From: Hoeflea_A sp965216535
Lineage (GTDB): Bacteria > Pseudomonadota > Alphaproteobacteria > Rhizobiales > Rhizobiaceae
Assembly (NCBI GenBank): GCA_965216535.1
Contig: OZ244175.1
Location: forward strand, 7,440,001 to 7,504,000
Length of the DNA stretch: 64,000 nucleotides
Direction of reading: 5' to 3'
Part shown: positions 7,916-15,124 of the stretch, in pieces
Position numbering within the stretch: the first letter of the stretch is position 1
Layout: the number at the start of each line of letters is the position of its first letter
Notes under the pieces: generated by a model
Database searches by the model: none
What the model was told of the DNA's origin: nothing
What the model saw: the letters and a program-made list of their open reading frames with translations, nothing else
Program-made: the position numbers and the translations under genes

Positions 7916-9022
7916 TCAGATCGCCTGCTCTGTCTTGGCGTCGAAGAGGTAAAGATCGTCAGGATCGAATGACAGGGTGAGCTCCTCCCCTTCTTTCAGC
8001 GCGCCGGCATAGGGAACCCGTGCGATCAGGCCTTTGCTGTTTTCCTCTTCGCCGTCTTCGCTCCGGGCGATCTGGTGTGCATCGTCATGGAAGTAAACAT
8101 ATTTTTCCGACCCGAGGCTTTCGACGAGGCTTGGCCGAACTTTGAAACTGACGGGACCATTTCCAACGCCGATATTTTCCGGCCGGAGGCCGGCAACCAC
8201 ATCTGATGTTCCGTTCAGCCGAGGTCCTTCCACGGGTACGGTTGATCCGAACATCTCGATCGTCGGCGTGTCGCCATCCCGATTGAGGGGCGTCGAAACG
8301 AGGTTCATGCCGGGAGATCCGATGAAGCCGGCCACAAACAGATTGACCGGTTTTCGGAACATCGTGTCGGGGTCGGCGATCTGCTGGATTACGCCTTCGC
8401 GCATCAACACCACGCGGTCCGCCATCGTCATGGCCTCGATCTGATCGTGGGTCACATAGACCGTCGTCACGCCGATCCGGTTGTGCAGCGCGCTGATCTC
8501 CGCACGCATGTGCACACGCAGCTTGGCATCCAGATTGGAAAGCGGTTCATCCATCAGGAAGGCCTGCGGCTCCCGGACGATGGCGCGTCCGAGCGCGACA
8601 CGCTGACGCTGCCCGCCCGAAAGTGCCCGCGGCTTGCGGTCGAGCAGATGAGCCACGCCGAGGGTCCTGGCAGAGTCCTCGACCCGGTTGTCGATATCGA
8701 CCTTGGTCATGCCGCGCATCTTCAATCCAAAGCCGATGTTCTGGCGGACCGTCAGGTGCGGATAAAGCGCGTAATTCTGAAACACCATGGCGATATCGCG
8801 GTCGCCCGGAGCAAGGTCGGTGACATCCCGTTCGCCCAGAACGACCCGGCCGCCAGATGCCGGCTCCAACCCGGCCAGGATCTTGAGCATCGTGGACTTG
8901 CCGCAACCGGACGGTCCGACGAGTACAACAAATTCTCCATCGTCGATCTCCAGCGAAAAGGGCTTCAGGACCTGCAGGTCGCCATAGTTCTTGTGGACGT
9001 TTTCAATGCTGATGCGCGCCAT
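7916..9022 (-). CDS. Carbohydrate ABC transporter ATPase (MalK/UgpC type)
   Basis: Energy subunit of 368 residues: Walker A GPSGCGKST, signature LSGGQRQRVALGRAI, Walker B AFLMDEPLSNLD with the carbohydrate-specific LSNLDAKLR continuation, switch VTHDQ, and a C-terminal TOBE/regulatory domain from about residue 240. The length and the C-terminal domain match MalK/UgpC/MsmK. Its ATG is one base from the stop of the upstream permease gene. It powers import by the two permeases and the binding protein encoded upstream on the same strand. Confidence 0.94.
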   Translation of the reverse strand: MARISIENVHKNYGDLQVLKPFSLEIDDGEFVVLVGPSGCGKSTMLKILAGLEPASGGRVVLGERDVTDLAPGDRDIAMVFQNYALYPHLTVRQNIGFGLKMRGMTKVDIDNRVEDSARTLGVAHLLDRKPRALSGGQRQRVALGRAIVREPQAFLMDEPLSNLDAKLRVHMRAEISALHNRIGVTTVYVTHDQIEAMTMADRVVLMREGVIQQIADPDTMFRKPVNLFVAGFIGSPGMNLVSTPLNRDGDTPTIEMFGSTVPVEGPRLNGTSDVVAGLRPENIGVGNGPVSFKVRPSLVESLGSEKYVYFHDDAHQIARSEDGEEENSKGLIARVPYAGALKEGEELTLSFDPDDLYLFDAKTEQAI

Positions 9023-9023
9023 G

Positions 9024-9854
9024 TTACTTCTCCGCGCCGGCGGTCAGGCCACCAACCAGGTATCGTTCGAGGAACAGGTAGATGAGCAGGATCGGGATCG
9101 CGACAAAGACCGCCGCGGCGGATATCTCGTTCCAATCGGTGGTGTATTCGCCGCGCATGGTGGCAATGCCAAGATTGGCGGTCCAGTTGTCCTGACTGTT
9201 GATCAGGAACGTGCGGGCATAGGCGTAATCTGCCCAACTCAGCACGAAGGCATAAAGCGCGGTCGCTGCAAGTCCGGGAGCCGACACAGGCAAGATCACC
9301 CGGACCAGCGCGCCGAGCGGCGAACAGCCGTCAACCATCGCCGCCTGTTCCAACTCGCGCGGGATCGTGTCGAAATAGCCCTTCAGCATCCACGTGGTGA
9401 ACGGGATGATCAGTGTCGAGTGCGCCAGGATCAGCGTCCAGAGCGAGCCCATGATGCCGAGCCGACTGAACAGCGCGAAGAGCGGGATCGCCAGCAGCGT
9501 CGCCGGCAACATCTTGGCCGTCAGAATAAAGAGCCCCAGCGAATGCCCACCGCGTACGCTGAAACGAGACAGTGCGTAGCCTGCCAGCACCGAGACGAAC
9601 ATGGACAGTATCACGGAGCCCAAAGCTGCAATTGTCGAGTTCAACAGCCAAAGCGGGATTGGCCGTTCCGTCAGAACCTTGCCGAAGATGAACCATTGTG
9701 GGTTCTCCGGCCAAAAACTCGGCGGCAGGCCCGATAGCTCGACCGTCGTCGAAAGCGCGGTAACGAACAGCCAGTAGATCGGGAACAGGATGATCGCCAG
9801 AGACGCCAGGACGGAGCCATAGAGGATGAAACTTTGAAGCGGTGTCCGCTGCAT
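9024..9854 (-). CDS. Carbohydrate ABC permease (MalG type)
   Basis: Inner-membrane permease of 276 residues from the ATG at 9854. A longer frame to 9917 would run into the upstream permease gene and is rejected. Six hydrophobic helices are visible, and the cytoplasmic EAA loop is represented by ELEQAAMVDGCSPLGALVRVILP, matching the ATPase-docking motif of MalG/UgpE proteins. It follows the MalF-type gene by 10 bases. Substrate is presumably a mono- or oligosaccharide or sugar acid used by the neighbouring enzymes. Confidence 0.92.
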   Translation of the reverse strand: MQRTPLQSFILYGSVLASLAIILFPIYWLFVTALSTTVELSGLPPSFWPENPQWFIFGKVLTERPIPLWLLNSTIAALGSVILSMFVSVLAGYALSRFSVRGGHSLGLFILTAKMLPATLLAIPLFALFSRLGIMGSLWTLILAHSTLIIPFTTWMLKGYFDTIPRELEQAAMVDGCSPLGALVRVILPVSAPGLAATALYAFVLSWADYAYARTFLINSQDNWTANLGIATMRGEYTTDWNEISAAAVFVAIPILLIYLFLERYLVGGLTAGAEK

Positions 9855-9864
9855 GCCGAAAGTC

Positions 9865-10812
9865 CTAGTACATCGCCTTGGACTGGCGTCCGAGCATGGC
9901 CAGGCTGGCGACGACACAAATGACCAGCGTCACCACCCCGATGGCAGACGCATACCCGAACTTGAAAAAGCCAAAGGCCTGATCGTAGGTCATGATGGAG
10001 AGCGTCTGGGTCGACTTCAGCGGACCGCCGCCCGTGAGCACCTTGATGATCGAGAAGTCGCGGAAGACCCAGAGCATGACCAGCACCAGCATCACGCCAA
10101 GCACGGGCATGAGACTGGGGATCGTGATCCAACGAAACCGCTGAAGGGCATTGGCACCGTCGACTTTTGCGGCGGCGTAATAGTCGTCCGGAATCGATTG
10201 CAACCCGGCGAGCGTCATGATGGAGACGAAGGGGAAGCCTTTCCAGATGAAAGTCAGTGTCAGCGCCCAGAACGCTGCTCCGGGGGTCGACACCCAGGCA
10301 ACCATCTGGTCGGTGAGGTTCAGCTTGATCAGAAGCCAGCTCATCAACCCGAATGAGCTGTCGAAGATCCAGGCGAAGATCACGACGGCGATTACCTCTG
10401 GAACAGCCCATGGCAGCGCCATCGCGACGCGGGCGATGGAACGACCCCGGAATTTCTGATTGACCAGAAGCGCTGTCGAAACCCCGACGACAAGGCTTCC
10501 GGCTGTCACCGCGACCACCAGTTTCACCGTTACCCAGCACGCCATCCAGAACTCGGAGGAACTCAAGAGCCTTTCGTAATTCTTGAAGGTAAACGGCTTT
10601 CGCGACTCGCCAATCCTGGGCAGCTTCACGTCCTGAAGCGACAAATCGATCGAAATGAAGAGCGGATAGGCGATGATGATCAGGACCATCAGCACGGCGG
10701 GCGTCAACAGAATATAACCCAGCAGATGCTGGCGGCTGGGGCGGGCAAGGTCGAAAAGGCGGAAACCCGAAGGCTTCAGGGCCCTGCTGTCACCCCGGTC
10801 AGTCGTCGACAT
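9865..10812 (-). CDS. Carbohydrate ABC permease (MalF/UgpA type)
   Basis: Permease of 315 residues with a first helix around residues 30-50 (LLTPAVLMVLIIIAYPLFIS) and a docking loop of the EAA type (DDYYAAAKVDGANALQRFRWITIP). This is the larger of the two channel subunits, as usual for MalF/UgpA proteins lacking the big periplasmic insert. It sits between the binding-protein gene and the MalG-type gene, in the usual SBP-F-G-K order. Confidence 0.92.
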   Translation of the reverse strand: MSTTDRGDSRALKPSGFRLFDLARPSRQHLLGYILLTPAVLMVLIIIAYPLFISIDLSLQDVKLPRIGESRKPFTFKNYERLLSSSEFWMACWVTVKLVVAVTAGSLVVGVSTALLVNQKFRGRSIARVAMALPWAVPEVIAVVIFAWIFDSSFGLMSWLLIKLNLTDQMVAWVSTPGAAFWALTLTFIWKGFPFVSIMTLAGLQSIPDDYYAAAKVDGANALQRFRWITIPSLMPVLGVMLVLVMLWVFRDFSIIKVLTGGGPLKSTQTLSIMTYDQAFGFFKFGYASAIGVVTLVICVVASLAMLGRQSKAMY

Positions 10813-10829
10813 GGTTTCCTCCGATTGCC

Positions 10830-10853
10830 GCCGGCCCGTGTTGACGGGCCGGC
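10830..10853 (-). terminator. 10-bp GC-rich hairpin between sugar-binding protein and permease genes
   Basis: Arms 10830-10839 and 10844-10853 (GCCGGCCCGT / ACGGGCCGGC) pair perfectly around GTTG, in the 58-base gap between the binding-protein stop and the MalF-type start. There is no clear U-tract on the minus-strand side, so it is more likely an mRNA-stabilising or partial-termination element than a strong terminator. The same arrangement occurs after the other binding-protein gene at 884-911. Confidence 0.7.
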
Positions 10854-10870
10854 CGGTTGTTCGCGTCGTT

Positions 10871-12142
10871 CTAGCCGCCCTGGATTTCCTCGGCGCGCTT
10901 CTGAATGACCTTGACCACGTCGGCCGGATCGAGGTCCTCGATCAACATACGCTGAACTTCTTCCTGCACCATCTTGCCGAATTCACCGTACTGGATTTCA
11001 AGCCCTGTCGGGATCCGGTCGACGCCCGCGGCGGCTGCGGCTTTCTGTGTGTCGACGATGATCTGGAAATGCGGCACATCCGCCTCCACCCCGGAGACAT
11101 CCGCTGTCGGACTTGGTGGCGTGTTTCCGGCCACGGTGGCATAAGTCCGCTGGAATTCGGGCGACATGGCGATCTTGATGAAATCCCAGACGAGTTGTTT
11201 TTGCTCATCTGAAATGTCAGCCGCCATGCCCAGGACATTCGATGACCCGCCGACCGGAGGGCTCATCGCCGGTGTGGCAACTTTCAGAGTATCCGCGGCA
11301 GCGCCCTTTTGCATCGTTCCGTAAAGCCACGGACCGTCCAGGCGTAGGGCGATCTTGCCATCGGCAAACAGTTTGCGCACTTCGCCTGCCGACATGTCGC
11401 GCGGTGTCAGGCCTTCGTCATAGACGGTTTTCCAACGAGTGAGCCCCTCGATCATCTCAGGGGTGTCGATGGTGATCTTGCCATCTTTATCCGTCCAGTA
11501 CGCGCCTGCGTCGAGCACGTAGTTCAGCATTTCGGTCAGGTACTGACCCGCACCGCCCTTGGTCTCGTGTCCGGTCCCGAACTGGTCGGTGATCCCGTCA
11601 CCGTTGAGGTCCTTGGTGGTGGCCCTTGCTGCAGCAAGAAACTCTTCGTAGTTCGTCGGGACTTCAACACCGGCTTCGGCCAGAATGTCGGGATTGTAGG
11701 CCATCATGAACCCGAAATAGAGCAGCATGATACAGGCGGTTTCACCGTTCCAGGTACAGGTTCCCTGTCCGGCCCAGCCGCTCATGTCGATCCCTTCCTT
11801 TGCCAGCCACGGATCAAGATTTTCCATCCAGCCGTTTTCGGCAAAGTTCTGGTATTCAAACGACGCCAGATGGACGATATGCGGCGGCTGGCCACCGGCA
11901 AACAGTGTGGTCATGGTATCAGCATAGCTGGCGCGCTCGACCTTGGTGAATTCGATCTCGACACCCGGATGTTCGGCTTCGAACTTCTCGATGGCCGCCT
12001 TCCACCAATCGCCCATGCCTCCATCGTCCACTTGCCAGGAGACAAATTTCAGAGTTTCGGCAGATGCGCCGGTCATCGCGCTGGTTGCCATGAGGCCCGC
12101 GGTCAACGCAGCAATCATGGACTTCTTCAACAGGGAATTCAT
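10871..12142 (-). CDS. Carbohydrate ABC substrate-binding protein
   Basis: Extracytoplasmic solute-binding protein family 1, 423 residues. The N-terminus has a clear signal peptide (MNSLLKKSMIAALTAGLMAT, then TGASA before the mature ETLKFVSWQ). The mature part shows the family 1 pattern with PPHIVHLASFEYQNF and the EGLTRWK segment. First gene of the ABC operon after the two metabolic genes upstream on the same strand, 27 bases beyond the enolase-superfamily gene. It delivers the sugar to the MalF/G-type permeases. Confidence 0.93.
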   Translation of the reverse strand: MNSLLKKSMIAALTAGLMATSAMTGASAETLKFVSWQVDDGGMGDWWKAAIEKFEAEHPGVEIEFTKVERASYADTMTTLFAGGQPPHIVHLASFEYQNFAENGWMENLDPWLAKEGIDMSGWAGQGTCTWNGETACIMLLYFGFMMAYNPDILAEAGVEVPTNYEEFLAAARATTKDLNGDGITDQFGTGHETKGGAGQYLTEMLNYVLDAGAYWTDKDGKITIDTPEMIEGLTRWKTVYDEGLTPRDMSAGEVRKLFADGKIALRLDGPWLYGTMQKGAAADTLKVATPAMSPPVGGSSNVLGMAADISDEQKQLVWDFIKIAMSPEFQRTYATVAGNTPPSPTADVSGVEADVPHFQIIVDTQKAAAAAGVDRIPTGLEIQYGEFGKMVQEEVQRMLIEDLDPADVVKVIQKRAEEIQGG

Positions 12143-12169
12143 GGTAGGTCTCCTCTCTATTGGTCCTTT

Positions 12170-13339
12170 TCAAACACGTTGCAGAAGGCTCAGAGCCTCC
12201 TCGCTTGGTTCGACGCCGAGCCCCGGACCTCCCGGCGGCGTGTAGCGCCCCTCGGCGCATTCCATGTCGCCGCGCAGGAGGCGGCGGTTTGGTTCAAAAA
12301 TCGAATGTTGGAATTCGTGGGCGACCACCGTCGGCAGGGCGCTGCTGGCCTGAAGACTGGCGGCAAGAAAAATGCCCGCGCCGATGGTCGCGTGCGGGAT
12401 GATCTTCAAGCCGTGCTGATCGGCCAGTCTGCCGATACGCATGAAATTGGTGATGCCCTTGTGACCCATCTCGGGCTGCACGATGGCGATCCGGCATCGA
12501 TCGATCCGCTGCACCAGATCCCAGTGGGTGCGCCATTCCTCGCCGACGGCGATTGGTGTTTCAACCGAGGCGCAGACCGTTTCCAGACCCGCGATGTCCT
12601 CGGTTCGGACCGGTGCTTCAGCAAACCACAGCCCATGGGGTTCCATGGCGTGTATCTGGCCAATCGCCTCGTCTGCGGTCTGGTTCCAGTGCATATCTGC
12701 CGCTATCCGGACATCGGCACCAAGGGCAGCGCGTAACGCTTCGATCTCCGCGGTCGGTCCGTCATCGGCGACAGGTGTTGCAAACTTGAAGGCGTCGAAG
12801 CCGCGGTCCCGCCATTTCAGAGCCAGATCCACACGCTCCGCTAGCGCCTTCGCCGGCAGGCCCGACACGTAAGCAGGGATCGATGGGGTGACCTGATCCC
12901 CGATGAGCGTGCCAACGGGTTTGTTCGCGATGCGGCCGGCAATGTCCCAAAGCGCGATGTCGACGGCGGCAAGAGCATCGACATAGAACCCGCCCGTGTA
13001 GCCGCGGACCCTCATCAGATCGTAGTTGTCATCATAGATCGCGGCTGGATCGGTCGGATCGCGACCAATGGTGAAATCCGCCAACAGGTCGGAGATGATC
13101 GCTCCGACTGCGCCGGGCGCCACGAGGCCATAGGTCTCGCCCCAACCGACAGTGCCACCGGCAGTCTCGATCCGCACAAGGATGGACCTGTCAAAGACCG
13201 GATAGACGGTTCGATTGCCCTTGCGGACCAGATAGCCCTTGGCATTCGGCTCCTCACCCTCGCGCGCCGCGCCGAGATAGGGCGTGTCCCTTGGCAGGGT
13301 CAGCGTGAATACCTCGACTGACTTGACCGTGTCCGTCAT
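12170..13339 (-). CDS. Enolase-superfamily sugar-acid dehydratase (mandelate racemase/MLE family)
   Basis: Protein of 389 residues with the capping domain first and a TIM barrel from about residue 140. The three metal ligands appear as Asp in ADMHWNQ, Glu in WFAEAPV and Glu in AVGEEW, and the barrel ends with the His motif IIPHATIG. The usual K-x-K base motif reads FKFA, so the second Lys is absent. A His-based chemistry like that of acid-sugar dehydratases is therefore more likely than 1,1-proton-transfer racemisation. Start overlaps the DapA-family stop by 4 bases. Probable role: dehydration of an aldonate or uronate-derived acid to a 2-keto-3-deoxy acid. Confidence 0.87.
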   Translation of the reverse strand: MTDTVKSVEVFTLTLPRDTPYLGAAREGEEPNAKGYLVRKGNRTVYPVFDRSILVRIETAGGTVGWGETYGLVAPGAVGAIISDLLADFTIGRDPTDPAAIYDDNYDLMRVRGYTGGFYVDALAAVDIALWDIAGRIANKPVGTLIGDQVTPSIPAYVSGLPAKALAERVDLALKWRDRGFDAFKFATPVADDGPTAEIEALRAALGADVRIAADMHWNQTADEAIGQIHAMEPHGLWFAEAPVRTEDIAGLETVCASVETPIAVGEEWRTHWDLVQRIDRCRIAIVQPEMGHKGITNFMRIGRLADQHGLKIIPHATIGAGIFLAASLQASSALPTVVAHEFQHSIFEPNRRLLRGDMECAEGRYTPPGGPGLGVEPSEEALSLLQRV

Positions 13340-14268
13340 ACCGCGCCCCGGATCGGAGCGGCCTTGATGACACCCAATTCGGTCAGGTTTGCATCAATAT
13401 CCGCGATCGCCTTGGCGTCCAGCTCAGGCGTCGGCGCGCGCACGACGGCGTTGCCCAAAACGCCGCGCCGCATCAACGTGTGCTTGGTCAGCCGCATCCG
13501 GTAGACGGCCTGAAGCACCAGCAGCGGAAGTGTGCGAACATAAATATCGCGGGCCGTTGCGTGGTCGCCGCGCCGCCAGGCTGCGTCCAGCGCGACATGC
13601 TCATCAGACAACTCAAGCGCCGGCATGGCAGCACAAGCGCCACGGGCATATTCATCGAGAATGTACCGGGCACCGCCACCCCCGATGACACCGCGAAGGT
13701 GCTCGGGGCGATCCCGAAGGATCGCGGTAATGGCGGGCCCGGCTGGGAGGGTCTCTTCCTTGACGTAAGCAATCTGCGGAATCGTTCGGGCGACGTGCAG
13801 GATCGTCGCCGGCGACAGGTCCGAACCGCGTGGAGCCGGCGCGTTTTGCAGGATGATCCTGATATCAGGCAGCTCGGCGGTCACCGAGCGCAGGAAAGCA
13901 GAGACATCTTCGGGGCGCGATCCAACGGATACCGGCGGTTGGATCATCAGCAGGTCTAGGCCGAAGGCCTGAGCGGCCTTCCCATGCGCGATGACGGCCG
14001 CCGTGGTCTCCGCACTGGCGCCCGCAACGACGGCAAAGGCTCCATTGGCGGCAGTCACGACCTGGCCCAATAGCAGCTCGCGCTCGTCGGCCGAAAGGTG
14101 CTCGACCTCACTGGCAAAGCCGGGAAAGACAACGCCCCCCACTCCGGACCTGCGCGCATAGTCCACCAGGCCAGACATCGCATTGAGATCAATGCCGCCG
14201 GCTTCGGTGAACGGGGTCGGCAGGACCGGCAGAATACCTGAGAGTTCGTCGCTCACTGATAGGTCCAT
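13336..14268 (-). CDS. DapA/NAL-family lyase or dehydratase lacking the usual catalytic Tyr
   Basis: TIM-barrel class I aldolase-type protein of 310 residues. The Schiff-base Lys is evident in IAYVKEET. The family motif Y-N-x-P, whose Tyr relays protons in dihydrodipicolinate synthase and KDG aldolase, reads LQNAPAPRG here, so Tyr is replaced by Gln. In context it should act on the 2-keto-3-deoxy acid made by the neighbouring dehydratase, either cleaving it or dehydrating it to a semialdehyde. The start at the ATG 14268 is preferred over an in-frame GTG at 14337 because homology begins at SGILPVLPTPF. Neither start has a good ribosome site, so the mRNA could be leaderless. Confidence 0.85.
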   Translation of the reverse strand: MDLSVSDELSGILPVLPTPFTEAGGIDLNAMSGLVDYARRSGVGGVVFPGFASEVEHLSADERELLLGQVVTAANGAFAVVAGASAETTAAVIAHGKAAQAFGLDLLMIQPPVSVGSRPEDVSAFLRSVTAELPDIRIILQNAPAPRGSDLSPATILHVARTIPQIAYVKEETLPAGPAITAILRDRPEHLRGVIGGGGARYILDEYARGACAAMPALELSDEHVALDAAWRRGDHATARDIYVRTLPLLVLQAVYRMRLTKHTLMRRGVLGNAVVRAPTPELDAKAIADIDANLTELGVIKAAPIRGAV

Positions 14269-14272
14269 ATTG

Positions 14273-14299
14273 TGATACTTATATTCATAATTTGATACT
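14273..14299 (-). promoter_or_regulatory. Tandem TGATACT repeats at the head of the sugar-acid operon
   Basis: TGATACT occurs at 14273-14279 and again at 14293-14299, a 20-base period of about two helical turns, embedded in an AT-rich stretch just upstream of the DapA-family ATG at 14268. On the minus strand the block contains TATAAG and TATGAA, possible -10 elements only 15-25 bases from the ATG. It looks like an operator overlapping the promoter of the minus-strand operon, perhaps for the IclR-type fusion regulator encoded at its far end. Confidence 0.5.
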
Positions 14300-14475
14300 A
14301 CTCCAGAACTCCCTCCGAGGCAAGCCTGTTTGAACACGTTTGAAAACCGACCGATGGCGGTGGATCGGAAACGCTTTCACCGCTCGACCAATTGCCCATT
14401 GAAATCTGAGCGAAGGCCAGCAGCCCGGCGCCGATGGCAGGGGAGCTGGCCTCCAAAAACGAAAAACATTGACTT

Positions 14476-14491
14476 ATTCGTTCGACCGAAT
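14476..14491 (+). promoter_or_regulatory. ATTCG-N6-CGAAT inverted repeat before the TetR gene
   Basis: ATTCG at 14476-14480 and CGAAT at 14487-14491 form a short dyad (extending imperfectly to TTATTCG/CGAATTAA) next to a TTGACT sequence at 14469-14474. Position and symmetry fit a TetR autoregulatory operator, whose spacing is typically this short. The rest of the 247-base divergent gap holds a direct repeat of GTTTGAA at 14328 and 14338 and nothing else I recognise. Confidence 0.45.
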
Positions 14492-14515
14492 TAATTAATG
14501 CGTGAGGAGTATTCG

Positions 14516-15124
14516 ATGGCCAGAGTTACCGCAGAGCGTGTCAAGGAATCCAAGCGTCAGCTCCTGGACGCCGCCCAGAAGGTGCTTTTGGAGGATGGCT
14601 ATGCCGGCCTTTCGACCCGTCGGGTCGCCGAAGCGGCCAACACCCAGATGAGCCAGATCCAGTACCATTTCGGGTCGAAGGAAGGGATGATCCTGGCGCT
14701 TTTCGAATATCTGAACGCGCAGTTGATCGACCGCCAGACCCAGACCTTCGACAACCCCGATTTGAAGGTTTCAGAAAAATGGGAATTGTCCTGCGACTAT
14801 CTCGATGACGATATCGCCTCGGGTTATGTGCGGGTGCTGATGGAACTGACGGCCGCAGGCTGGAGCAAACCCGCCATCGGCGAGGCGGTTCGAGCGGCCT
14901 ATGCGCAATGGCGCGATCTGATTCTGAAGCTGGTCCGTCAGATCGAGGAAGAGACCGGCACCCTCGGCCCCTTCACCGCGGAAGACATCGGCGCGTTGGT
15001 CAGCGCCGGTTTCATCGGGGCCGAAGCCGCAATCATGCTGGACTACGAATCTCCAAAAATCCCCTTCCGCAACGCGCTGCGGCGCTTCGGCAAGGTCATT
15101 GAATTCTACGAAAGGAGCGGATGA
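14516..15124 (+). CDS. TetR/AcrR-family transcriptional regulator
   Basis: Regulator of 202 residues. The N-terminal helix-turn-helix is clear: RQLLDAAQKVLLEDGYAGLS, then STRRVAEAANTQMSQIQYHFGSKEG, with the conserved YHF at the recognition helix. The start at 14516 follows GAGGAG by six bases; an upstream ATG at 14498 lies before that site and is rejected. The stop overlaps the start of the hydrolase-glycosyltransferase gene by 4 bases, so regulator and enzyme are made together. It likely controls its own operon. Confidence 0.9.
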   Translation: MARVTAERVKESKRQLLDAAQKVLLEDGYAGLSTRRVAEAANTQMSQIQYHFGSKEGMILALFEYLNAQLIDRQTQTFDNPDLKVSEKWELSCDYLDDDIASGYVRVLMELTAAGWSKPAIGEAVRAAYAQWRDLILKLVRQIEEETGTLGPFTAEDIGALVSAGFIGAEAAIMLDYESPKIPFRNALRRFGKVIEFYERSG

